Assembly: GCA_018005585.1 (NCBI GenBank)
Contig: JAGMZX010000003.1
Coordinates: forward strand, 39,751 to 91,022
From: Candidatus Hydrogenedentota bacterium
Lineage (GTDB): Bacteria > Hydrogenedentota > Hydrogenedentia > Hydrogenedentales > JAGMZX01
Direction of reading: 5' to 3'
Length of the DNA: 51,272 nt
In this document: positions 1 through 8,278 of the stretch, piece by piece
Layout: each line of letters opens with the position of its first letter
Numbering within the stretch: position 1 is the first letter of the stretch
The notes under the pieces: model-generated
Databases searched by the model: none
Told to the model about the DNA's origin: nothing
The model's input: the letters and a program-made list of their open reading frames with translations, nothing else
Position numbers and translations under genes: made by a program

Positions 1-1516
1 TGGCGCAACGGTTGCTTCCGTTCAGGTAGTACCAGTCCGGCGTGTGAATATACACGCCGCGTTTGCGCAGTTCGTGGTAGAACCGCACGCACGCCTGCCA
101 CTGGGCCACCTGCGAGTCTTCAAGCCCACGGTGATGAGCGTGCCCGGTCGCGGCGCACACGTCGCCGTGATACGGGCCGTCCGTCTCGATTGCCTCCAAT
201 CCCGTCGCGTCGATGAAACGCAGCACCCGGTCGAAATAGCCGTCGGCCCAGGCGCTGGCGAGGCAGGCGCTCTGGCCGAACTTGCTGCCGGGCAGTCCTG
301 TCTCGGGCGATATGCAATTGAATTCCGGCCCCGCGTCGCGCGAAGCGCACATCAGCGTGTAGCCGCCCAATTCGACGCCTTTTTCGTGCGCGTACTCCAC
401 GTCTGCTTTGATGCGCGCGATGTAGTCCGGGTCTTCGCTTTCAATGTCGAAGCCGCTCCAAAAGGTGCAGATAACCATCTCGAATCCTGTATCCGCGCAT
501 TGGTCCACGGCCCGCCGGACGGCCCTCGAAGAAGAATCCCGTACATGCATCAGAATCGGGTTTTCCGTAACTTGCGGGGCTAGCACCCGGTACATGCGCC
601 GCCGCGCGAGACCCCGCCGCTCGCGGTCGTCGCTGTCGTGTGCGAGCACATAGGTCCGGAACGACTCGAACGACGCCCCCGGTTTCAGTGCGACGCCCGG
701 TCCCATCGGGTACTTGCTCGTAAGCAAGACCGGCGACTGGTATTCGTAATCGACCTGCGTCACATACTCGCTGTCCGGACCCCAAAACGTCGTATCCATT
801 CCGGCAAACGCGAAATTGCTTTCAACATGCAGCCGATGCCGCTCCTGTTCCGTCACCGCCAGTATCTCGCCTTCCAATTCGCCGATCAGCACCTCCGCCG
901 TTCCTGCGTTGGTCACCGTAACCCACTTCACCAGAACCGGCAGGCCGTCGTACAACGCGTAGGTGACGACAACCCGGATGCCCTCAAGCAGTCCCTCCGG
1001 CGCTCGAAAGCGCGCCGTAAGCGTGACGCCCCGCGGGGGCCATGCCGCATCGGGCGCGTGGCGCGCGTGCTCCCAGAAATACGGCGTTTGCGGCGCTCCT
1101 TGCTCCCAGCCTTCAAGCTGGAAAGCGCCGGGATCGCTCGTGAGCGCGCCGATCCAGGCAGGGTCGAGATAAGCGTAGTCGGGTTGTCCCTTCAGTCCTC
1201 CCACTTCGAATCGCCGCCCTTCTACGGATATCGCGGCCTCGGGTTTCACGCCGCGTAAAATCGATGCCCCTGTCATGAGGTTTTGAAACCCGGTCGTCGC
1301 AAAATTGGGTCGCGTAGCGAAAGAGCGGCTGATAAGTCCGTTGGTCAGCGTGACCACGTTCCGATCCTCCGTCTCCTCGATGCGCGCGGTCCAGCCTTCG
1401 GGGTCAACCAGCCAGTCACGGGAACAGGTATCCGCCAAGGGGACAGAAAGCGCCGCTGCACACATCGTCTCAAGAAGTACAGAGACCATAAGGGATGGCC
1501 ACCAACCGCGCCGCAT
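1..1516 (-). CDS. Alpha-galactosidase-like secreted glycoside hydrolase (3' end cut by window edge)
   Basis: An uninterrupted frame of 505 codons begins at an ATG at 1516 and runs off the left edge, so the C-terminus is missing. The start follows a strong ribosome binding site (GAGGTGA) that overlaps the stop of the upstream gene, with a gap of only 10 bases, so the two genes are probably co-transcribed. The first ~27 residues look like a signal peptide (MRRGWW, a hydrophobic stretch, then Ala-rich). A beta-rich N-terminal half leads into a barrel-like half with short motifs such as ICTFWSGF, GGYTLMC and ETDGPYHGD, where Asp would be the candidate catalytic residue as in clan GH-D (GH27/36). 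Established for the clan: alpha-galactoside hydrolysis. Inferred here: an exported enzyme acting on plant or algal oligosaccharides. The exact family is uncertain and could be a GH36-related 'hypothetical glycosyl hydrolase'. Confidence 0.7.
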   Translation of the reverse strand, partial: MRRGWWPSLMVSVLLETMCAAALSVPLADTCSRDWLVDPEGWTARIEETEDRNVVTLTNGLISRSFATRPNFATTGFQNLMTGASILRGVKPEAAISVEGRRFEVGGLKGQPDYAYLDPAWIGALTSDPGAFQLEGWEQGAPQTPYFWEHARHAPDAAWPPRGVTLTARFRAPEGLLEGIRVVVTYALYDGLPVLVKWVTVTNAGTAEVLIGELEGEILAVTEQERHRLHVESNFAFAGMDTTFWGPDSEYVTQVDYEYQSPVLLTSKYPMGPGVALKPGASFESFRTYVLAHDSDDRERRGLARRRMYRVLAPQVTENPILMHVRDSSSRAVRRAVDQCADTGFEMVICTFWSGFDIESEDPDYIARIKADVEYAHEKGVELGGYTLMCASRDAGPEFNCISPETGLPGSKFGQSACLASAWADGYFDRVLRFIDATGLEAIETDGPYHGDVCAATGHAHHRGLEDSQVAQWQACVRFYHELRKRGVYIHTPDWYYLNGSNRCA

Positions 1517-1526
1517 AGGTATCACC

Positions 1527-3494
1527 TCATTTAAACTGCAGACTTAACATGCAATGCCCCGCGACCTCCGGGACCGTGAAGCGCACATGACTCTCGGATT
1601 GCGTGAACACGAGCGGCTGTCCGTCTGGAACGCAGCGCACTTCCGCGACCGCTTGTGGCGCCCGCACCGATACTTCCACGCCGTAGAGCGGAATCACGTC
1701 CTCAATCACGTCGAAGTCTCTTCCGCGCCGTTCGGGAATGTAGTGCAGCAGGTGCGCCACCCAGCGGTTTTGCGCGGGTTGGGCGTTAATCGCGGCAAGC
1801 AGCGTCGAAGGCCCCTCCACGCGCAGCAACGGGTCGGGCAGCAGCAGTCCCAGCGCGTTCAGAACCAGCCGCTTGCACCACAACGGCGCGTTTGCGTGAT
1901 ATTGCGTGAACACAGGATGCGCAAAGTAGATTACGCGGTTCCGGCGCACGATTCCCGGATAACGCACCTCGCGCGAGGACGGCGTATGCCGGTGTGAACA
2001 GAAATGTTCGAACGTCCTGTTGAAGTACGGCACTGCGACGTCCGCCAGCACCTCCGTATCCGGAAGCGGGCGCACCTCCAGTCCGCGCATATACATGACG
2101 TGCGCGTCTTCGGGCAGTCCTTGCGCGAGCGGCCTGCGCGGAATCAGAAAATCCGGGCTGAATGGGGCTTCGCCAACCGGCTCGACGCCGAATGCATCGC
2201 ATGCGAACCGTCTTCCCATCGGATCCAGGCCTGACCGATGCGAAGCAATCATGGCGCCGCCTTGTTTCAGATAACCATGCAGTTTTCGCGCCAGACCGTC
2301 GTTCACGGGAATGGCATCCGGCAATAGCAGCACGGAGTAGGCCGAGAAATCCGCCTCCGAATCGACCACGTCGAACTGGTGTCTGGCCTCCTGGAGCATC
2401 CGCACCGCGCCGAGGGCCGCCTCCGGTTGTCCGGCCTCGCGGAACTCCTCCGGCGTCAGCACCGCAATCTCCGTGACCGGCCTCGCACCGGTGCACCACG
2501 GTTCTTTGGTCGAGACGGCGGCATAGACACGGCCTATCAGCTCGTACGTCGTCGAGCAGATGCGCCCATCCGGGTGCAGCTGGTCGCCAATCGAACATTT
2601 GGCGTTCAGCGCAAGCATATTGAAGCATTCGAATTCGAGCGCGGCCCGGTTCTTGAACGAATGGAAGTCGCCCCAGGACGTATGGAATTTGCCGGTCATG
2701 CCGAGGCAGTCCAGACCAAGCGTGCGCGCATACCGCGCCGCCAACGGGAAATGCATGTATCCCCAACCGCCGCTTGGCAGCGATTCGATCTCGAAATGGG
2801 TGTACGTGTCCGCGATGGGCCGGTGCCGCGGCCCGATGTGCCCCGCGTTATAGAAGATGGCGCAGTCATTGTTGAACCGTCGCACAAACGCGGTCATATC
2901 GCGCTGAAAGCGATGCAGCACCCCGCGCCCGAACGCTTTCCGTTCGTCCTCGCAGTCTGGGTTCAAGTGGGCCCCCGCCATCGCCCGCCAGCAATGCGTG
3001 CACGAACAATCCTGGGCATCTACAATGTCGAAAAACAGACCGTCCGCCGGGAACGTTTCAAGTACTTCACGCGTGACGGCCTTTAGAAAATCGACGTAAG
3101 GCGAGTTGAGGCAGAGCCGCCGGTAAAAACCCGGCTCATATGGCGGGGTACCCGCTATCCGTCCGTCCGCACTTTGAATCAGCCAATCCGCGTGCGCTTC
3201 CGCCGTGAATCGGTCCCATTGCACCGTGATGTAAATCGGGACGCGGATGCCGCGCCTGTGGCAAGCCTCAATTTGCTCGTGGAGCAGATTGCGCGTCAGG
3301 TGCGGGTGTCGCCGTTCGGGAAACCGCTGCGTGTTGTAGTAGAGGTAGCCGTGATGACATCGGGCGAAGCAGGTTACGGAGTTGACGTGCGCCCGGGACA
3401 GCGTATCGGCGAATTCCACGGGGTCAAAGGCCGAGCCTATCCCCAAAATATGTTCACTGGTATGGAAATCAAGGTGTATCTGTCGAAAGCGCAT
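1527..3494 (-). CDS. GHL6-like glycoside hydrolase with beta-galactosidase trimerisation-type domain
   Basis: The product has 655 residues and no obvious signal peptide. The first ~330 residues look like a TIM barrel of the 'hypothetical glycosyl hydrolase 6' type: an early HLDFHTSE motif, VNSVTCFARCHHGY, GIRVPIYITVQWD and DGLFFDIVD, with acidic residues at the predicted barrel strand ends. Residues ~350-560 resemble the GH42-type trimerisation domain (EIAVLTPEEF, then SVLLLPDAIPVNDG and a GGAMIASHRSG loop). A small beta domain closes the protein. Substrate cannot be told from sequence; beta-galactoside or fucoside hydrolysis are the usual guesses. The ATG at 3494 has AGAGGT upstream at a slightly long spacing. 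The next gene starts 10 bases after its stop, so they probably form an operon. Confidence 0.75.
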   Translation of the reverse strand: MRFRQIHLDFHTSEHILGIGSAFDPVEFADTLSRAHVNSVTCFARCHHGYLYYNTQRFPERRHPHLTRNLLHEQIEACHRRGIRVPIYITVQWDRFTAEAHADWLIQSADGRIAGTPPYEPGFYRRLCLNSPYVDFLKAVTREVLETFPADGLFFDIVDAQDCSCTHCWRAMAGAHLNPDCEDERKAFGRGVLHRFQRDMTAFVRRFNNDCAIFYNAGHIGPRHRPIADTYTHFEIESLPSGGWGYMHFPLAARYARTLGLDCLGMTGKFHTSWGDFHSFKNRAALEFECFNMLALNAKCSIGDQLHPDGRICSTTYELIGRVYAAVSTKEPWCTGARPVTEIAVLTPEEFREAGQPEAALGAVRMLQEARHQFDVVDSEADFSAYSVLLLPDAIPVNDGLARKLHGYLKQGGAMIASHRSGLDPMGRRFACDAFGVEPVGEAPFSPDFLIPRRPLAQGLPEDAHVMYMRGLEVRPLPDTEVLADVAVPYFNRTFEHFCSHRHTPSSREVRYPGIVRRNRVIYFAHPVFTQYHANAPLWCKRLVLNALGLLLPDPLLRVEGPSTLLAAINAQPAQNRWVAHLLHYIPERRGRDFDVIEDVIPLYGVEVSVRAPQAVAEVRCVPDGQPLVFTQSESHVRFTVPEVAGHCMLSLQFK

Positions 3495-3612
3495 GATTCA
3501 AACGTGCGACCTCTGGTTGCAGCCGTAATCGAGAAAAGATGCCTGACGGAGCATAAGATAAGGGAAGCGGCGCGGACAGGACAATCCGCGGCCGCGTTGG
3601 AAATCGGGGAAT

Positions 3613-6600
3613 TCACTGGCGCCTGCCTGGTCCGCGCGGCCTGAACAGAAACAGCATCGAGGCAGCGATCATGCCGAGCAGAACGTCGCCGGCCTTTGCG
3701 CTCAGGGGCGTGTCAACGCCAGGCGCCATCTTGAAACAACCGCATCCGTCCGTCGAGTCGCCCTTCTGAGCGCCCAGCGCGAATACCTGCGAGGCCGTCT
3801 CCCCCCCGCCCACGCTGACGGACCTGCTCACGGGGGCGTAGTCCGGTGTCGTGACAGTGACGGTATAGGTACCGGCCGGAATCGCGGCAAAGGCGTACAC
3901 GCCCTCCACGTTTTCCGTGACCTCCACGAATCCGCCCGGCGCCAGCGCTATCGAGGCATCCGTCACGGGATTACTTGTCGTTGCTTCCCAGACCGTGCAC
4001 ACGATTGACGCGGGCAGCAGCCCGCTGCCTTTCGCCAGGTAAGGCTCATAGTCAACCTGGCCTTCGATGAGTCCCGCAATCTCCGCGGGGTCGTCCGTAT
4101 CCCAGTCGTTGTTTTCGATGCTGATCGGCGCAGCGCGTTCATTCACTATTGCCTTGTCGCCGATATTCTCAAACCTGTTCCAGCCGCTGCCCGAGTCGCC
4201 GGCTTGACCCAGTGTGTTCTCGTCTTCCTGCTTCCGCGCCGTCGCCTTGATTACAATTGCATCGTCGCCAATGTTGCTGAAACGGGTACGCCGCACCAGC
4301 GGAAGGGCGTCCTCGATGACCATGCCCGTCTTTACTTGCGCAATCACGCAATCGGTCACCAGTACCGTGCGGGCCTCATTGCCCGAGAAAAGGATACCCG
4401 TCGCCTGACTGTTCGTGCGGCCCACCACGCCGACCCGGTCCAACAACACAAATCCGGAATCGACGGCAATCAACGGGGAGGCGCCGAGCGCAGGCTCCTT
4501 GACTCGCAGACTGACGAGAGCACTGAAAGGCGCGGTTCCGACCGTGCCTTCAATGGTGCTTTGACCGAGCGCTGCACCCTGCAGGCGGATGCCCGGGCGC
4601 AGCACAAGGTTCTCCGGGTATGTTCCGGGTTCCACGATTATCGTGGCGCGCGTGCCGTCCGCGAGCAGCCGCAGGCCTGCCTCAACGTCCTGTCCCACCA
4701 CTTCTCCAATCAAATCGCCCACCGCATTCACCGCATGTTGAATAGTGCGCCACGGGTATTCCTCCGTGCCCGCATTGGCGTCGTTGCCGGAAACGCTCAC
4801 ATGGAAATCCGTTCGGGGGCTGCCCGGGTCATTGGGGTCGGAACGAAGCTGGAACTCGCGCAGATTCGAGACTCCATCGCCGTCCGGGTCTTCCTGGGCA
4901 TCATTCCGCGTATTGTCCAGACCATGCTGAACCTCGAACAGGTCTGACATGCCGTCACCGTCACTGTCCGGAGAGTTCGGATTCGTCCCGTAGAGGCCGG
5001 TTTCCTCCTCATCAGGCAGGCCATCCCCGTCGCTGTCGCGGACGCCCGCGTCATTCCGGTCGAGCCAGAAGGAAAGCGTGGCGTACGCGCTATCTCCCGC
5101 AAAAACCAGCGGTTCCGATTCCGCGGTCTGGTAGTTCACCGCCGTGACGACCGCGCGGTACGTTCCCGGCATGTCGAGGAGGAATCGGTGATAGCCGTCT
5201 TCGCCGACTCGCGCGGTTTCGCCGGTAGGCTCGATTCGAACCACCGCCTGCGGCAGGACTGCCTGTGTGCCCGTTTCAGCCACGCGCACTATCAGGTCGG
5301 CCCGGCTGGGATCCCATTCGAGGACAAACGTGCCGAAGAACTTCACGCCTGACGAGCTGTCGTCTTCGGAAATGCCGTCGAAATACACACGCGCGCCATT
5401 TACCTTGACTTCAAAGAAACCGGACACACCACAACAATTCGCCTCGCTATACACGACAAAGCGAAATGTATTGAGTCCCAGGCGCAATGACGCCGTGACA
5501 TCGACCGGGCCACTGTTGCCGGGCTGGTCGCCAATATCCGTGCCGGCGGGCCCTTCCCCCCACGCCGTTTGCAGGATGGCCTCCCCGTTCAGGTACACCC
5601 GGCAGATATCGTCCGCTTGCGTGATTTCCACTGTCACCTGTTGCGTGATGGGTTCGCCCTCGCCCTCGCCTTCCGCCCCTTCCGGTATCGCAACCTGCAT
5701 GCTCAACAGGGATGTGTTTCCAAGGCTATCCGTAACGGCGGCGGTCAGGTTCTTGCCTATATGGGCGGACAGGTCCAGGTCTCCGAAGAATTCGCCGTCT
5801 GCGTCGGCGGAAAGCGTTCCAACGTATTCCTTGCCTTCATTCAACGCATCGGCATAGAAGTCCACGATGCCGTTCGGAGTTTGCGTTGTTCCCGAAACGG
5901 GGTTCACGGAGGTAATGACAGGCGCTTGAATGCCATCGTTCGCGCCGTCAACGAGTTCAATGGCCTTGCCCGTGTTGTTATGTATCGAATTTCCTCGAAT
6001 GGTATTGCGCCAGGAGCCGGTGCCGTTCACCTCGACACCGTCGCGGCCGTTGTGGCGGATGATGTTGCCCCAGCCTTCCTGAACGTCTCCGATGACATTC
6101 GCGCTGGAGCCGTTTCCGATGTACACGCCCCAATATCCGTTTGGCAATGGCGCGTTCCCGTCTGCCGCGACGCCAATGTAATTGCCTGAGATGACAGCCC
6201 TCGAGTTTTTCGACGTTTCTTCGTATAAGAAGACGCCGCTGCGCCCGTTACCGGAAATGACGTTGCGCATCTCTGGCAAGGCGCCGCCCACCAGATTCTG
6301 CGAAGCGCCGTAACCGATGGTTATCCCATTCCACCCGTTAGGGACGGCCAGTGAGCCGGTCTCGTCCGTGCCGATATAACAGCCAATTATCGTGTTATCA
6401 TCCGTTCCTGTGCCATAAATGAAAATGCCTACCTCCTGGTTGCCGGAGATTATGTTGCGAACCGCGCCGCTGCCTCCCCCGATTACGTTATTGTGGGCGC
6501 CGTTCCCGATTTCGATGCCGTAGCGATTGGGCGCCGCGGCGCCGTTCAGTATGCCGATACGGCATCCCCAGATTACGTTCTCCCTTGCGTCCGGCCCCTC

Positions 6601-7038
6601 GATAACCAGCCCAGACACGGGGCATCGGATAATTGTCAGCCCCTGAATGATGTTTCCACGGCTCACAATGCGCAACGCGGCTTGTGTCATCGGGTAATTC
6701 CTGCCGTCCAGGACAATCCCCGATCCGTCAATCAAAACGCCGCCCGAACCGGTCAGCCACAATTCCGAAGTAGTGCCGCCCGTGCCCAGCAGTATCGGTT
6801 CCTCGACGTCGGGCGAGAAGGTAATCGTGTCAAATCCTTCGGTATTGTTTGCTGCCTGAATGGCCTCGCGCAGCGACACCAGCCCGTCGGGGCCCACGTC
6901 TCCGTTCAGCAGGTCGTCGACAGTCGCACCCAGGCTGGCGTCCTGCACATCGAAATGTGTCGTGACTTCGATGGTCAGCCCGAACAATGGCGGCATCCCC
7001 CATAACGCCATTACAAGAATGATACACATCTTTTTCAT
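3613..7038 (-). CDS. Giant secreted right-handed beta-helix protein with C-terminal membrane anchor
   Basis: About 1141 residues. An in-frame GTG lies at 7047, but the ATG at 7038 sits 8 bases after GGGAG and starts a good signal peptide (MKKMCIILVMALWG). Order: signal ~1-20; a VSLREAIQAAN motif at ~54-64, typical of beta-helix surface proteins; repeated NVISGN / GIxI turns (~110-360) forming a parallel beta-helix; a GEGEGE linker at ~457-462; a beta-sandwich with NGEAILQ; a carboxypeptidase-regulatory-like domain (~590-660); calcium-binding DSDGDG thrombospondin-3-like repeats (~667-730); a second beta-helix with DUF1565-like start (~745-1000); another Ig/CarboxypepD-like domain; a GCGCF motif, one membrane helix (~1117-1133) and an Arg-rich tail. 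The tail order (Gly/Cys motif, helix, basic end) is that of a sorting or anchoring signal. Inferred role: cell-surface binding or cleavage of polysaccharide. No catalytic residues recognised. Confidence 0.85.
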   Translation of the reverse strand: MKKMCIILVMALWGMPPLFGLTIEVTTHFDVQDASLGATVDDLLNGDVGPDGLVSLREAIQAANNTEGFDTITFSPDVEEPILLGTGGTTSELWLTGSGGVLIDGSGIVLDGRNYPMTQAALRIVSRGNIIQGLTIIRCPVSGLVIEGPDARENVIWGCRIGILNGAAAPNRYGIEIGNGAHNNVIGGGSGAVRNIISGNQEVGIFIYGTGTDDNTIIGCYIGTDETGSLAVPNGWNGITIGYGASQNLVGGALPEMRNVISGNGRSGVFLYEETSKNSRAVISGNYIGVAADGNAPLPNGYWGVYIGNGSSANVIGDVQEGWGNIIRHNGRDGVEVNGTGSWRNTIRGNSIHNNTGKAIELVDGANDGIQAPVITSVNPVSGTTQTPNGIVDFYADALNEGKEYVGTLSADADGEFFGDLDLSAHIGKNLTAAVTDSLGNTSLLSMQVAIPEGAEGEGEGEPITQQVTVEITQADDICRVYLNGEAILQTAWGEGPAGTDIGDQPGNSGPVDVTASLRLGLNTFRFVVYSEANCCGVSGFFEVKVNGARVYFDGISEDDSSSGVKFFGTFVLEWDPSRADLIVRVAETGTQAVLPQAVVRIEPTGETARVGEDGYHRFLLDMPGTYRAVVTAVNYQTAESEPLVFAGDSAYATLSFWLDRNDAGVRDSDGDGLPDEEETGLYGTNPNSPDSDGDGMSDLFEVQHGLDNTRNDAQEDPDGDGVSNLREFQLRSDPNDPGSPRTDFHVSVSGNDANAGTEEYPWRTIQHAVNAVGDLIGEVVGQDVEAGLRLLADGTRATIIVEPGTYPENLVLRPGIRLQGAALGQSTIEGTVGTAPFSALVSLRVKEPALGASPLIAVDSGFVLLDRVGVVGRTNSQATGILFSGNEARTVLVTDCVIAQVKTGMVIEDALPLVRRTRFSNIGDDAIVIKATARKQEDENTLGQAGDSGSGWNRFENIGDKAIVNERAAPISIENNDWDTDDPAEIAGLIEGQVDYEPYLAKGSGLLPASIVCTVWEATTSNPVTDASIALAPGGFVEVTENVEGVYAFAAIPAGTYTVTVTTPDYAPVSRSVSVGGGETASQVFALGAQKGDSTDGCGCFKMAPGVDTPLSAKAGDVLLGMIAASMLFLFRPRGPGRRQ

Positions 7039-7047
7039 CGAAGCCAC

Positions 7048-7261
7048 TCCCGGCTACTGCATTCCGCTACTGCATAGTCCTCGCCGTTCCCGGCGTGGGA
7101 ACGTCCTTCACTCCCCGGCGCGGTTCAGGGCCTTGGCCCGAGATCCGTAACCTCCTATCCAACTCCGTAATACAATACCTGCCACGCCCGCCGTCGTTGC
7201 AGGCTGGAACGCGCTTCCAGCGTCCTGTGTTCTTCAAGGTTGCTTCCCTCGCTTCCGGCGC
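7048..7261. other. Spacer between beta-helix gene and cNMP-binding gene, with small hairpins and a short direct repeat
   Basis: 214 bases without a gene. CTACTGCAT occurs twice (7054-7062 and 7067-7075, 13-base period) just ahead of the beta-helix gene's ribosome binding site. A 7-bp inverted repeat lies at 7085-7103 (CGTTCCC/GGGAACG), GGGCC-TT-GGCCC at 7128-7139, and a 7-bp stem (GCTGGAA/TTCCAGC, 5-base loop) at 7203-7221, about 40 bases past the stop of the upstream minus-strand gene. None has a T-run, so they are weak as intrinsic terminators. They may simply structure the leader of the beta-helix mRNA. Confidence 0.45.
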
Positions 7262-8113
7262 TCAATGCACAAAATGCCGGTGCGCATTATTCTTCACGGC
7301 AACCCAGAAATGCGCCTGTGCTTCTGCCGCCGCCCTCTGCATGAACAAGGCATTGAACTCCAGCCACGAGAACTTCAGCGCCTCGACCGGGCCCCGCGCC
7401 GCCGCTGTCGCCGTCCACCGCAGGCCGGGGTCGAATTGCGGAAGCACGCCGAGCAGGTCGGGCGCGTGGCGAACATCATGGGTTTGGCCGGCCATGCGGA
7501 GTTCGACTTCGCCATGCGTGAGCAACCAGCCCTCGCCGCCGCACATGCCGCCTTGCTCAAACAGCACTTGGCCGCTGGAAAACGCGACCGGTTGGGTCAC
7601 CCATTGCAGCAACAAGCAGACACGCAGTTTCAACGCGTCGTCCAATCCCTCAAACAGCGCCAAATCCAGCAGCATGCTCCGGTGAAACCGCTCCAGAACG
7701 CAGCGTTCCATGGCGTCCACGATCAGGCCCTGCCCGGCAACGGAAAAGGAGGACCTGGCCTTCGCGTAGAACGCGGGCCAGGCAAAGCGCAGCGCGTGAA
7801 TCGGGGTCAGGGCGCGCACTGTCGCGGTGCGCTGCGCCTGTGGATTGAACTGGTTCATCTCGCCCAACAGCGCCGGGGCCATCAGCCGAATCGGCGCGCC
7901 GGCATCCGGCTCCACCTCGACAGAGCCGTCGACGAGCACATAGCCCGTCTCGCCGCCCAGTTCCCCTTGGCGGATGAGAATTTCCCCGGGCGCCAGCGCG
8001 ACCTCCTTCGACACATCGGCGAACAGCGCCGCCACGGCTCCCCGCTGCGCTTCGGGTATGTACTGCACGAGCGGCAACCCCTGCAGGGTCCGCAATACCT
8101 CACCTCGTTCCAT
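7262..8113 (-). CDS. Tandem cyclic-nucleotide-binding-domain protein
   Basis: 283 residues holding two cNMP-binding-like beta-barrels and nothing else: roughly residues 18-125 (LAPGEILIRQGELG, GYVLVDGSVEV, LLGEMNQF) and 145-260 (FSSGQVLFEQGGMCG, GWLLTHGEVEL, LLGVLPQF). No helix-turn-helix, kinase or channel segment follows, unlike CRP/FNR regulators. In the family the phosphate cassette normally contains an Arg (RxA); the second copy reads RWTATAA and the first QRTATVRA, so the pocket may be altered. The ATG at 8113 has GGGAGG 9 bases upstream. It is divergent from the membrane-protein gene at 8279. Likely a stand-alone sensor or regulatory subunit; partner and ligand unknown. Confidence 0.8.
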   Translation of the reverse strand: MERGEVLRTLQGLPLVQYIPEAQRGAVAALFADVSKEVALAPGEILIRQGELGGETGYVLVDGSVEVEPDAGAPIRLMAPALLGEMNQFNPQAQRTATVRALTPIHALRFAWPAFYAKARSSFSVAGQGLIVDAMERCVLERFHRSMLLDLALFEGLDDALKLRVCLLLQWVTQPVAFSSGQVLFEQGGMCGGEGWLLTHGEVELRMAGQTHDVRHAPDLLGVLPQFDPGLRWTATAAARGPVEALKFSWLEFNALFMQRAAAEAQAHFWVAVKNNAHRHFVH

Positions 8114-8228
8114 GAGCCGGACCTCCCAAGTTCCGGATAAGGTTTCCCCTCAGTGTATCACGTACCTCTTCCGGAGCACCTCATCCGCGATTTTCCTCAC
8201 GCAACCCATCCGGCGCTGACCAGCGGGT

Positions 8229-8260
8229 TTGACAGGATCCCCTTGTCTTCCCCCTATAAT
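8229..8260 (+). promoter_or_regulatory. Candidate sigma-70-type promoter with long spacer
   Basis: A perfect TTGACA (8229-8234) and a perfect TATAAT (8255-8260) stand on the plus strand just ahead of the gene starting at 8279. The spacer is 20 bases instead of the usual 16-18, which should weaken the promoter or require an activator. The expected transcription start (~8267) would leave a leader of only about 12 bases, overlapping the ribosome binding site AAAGGA. Confidence 0.45.
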
Positions 8261-8278
8261 ACTCAAAGGATGTCTCGC

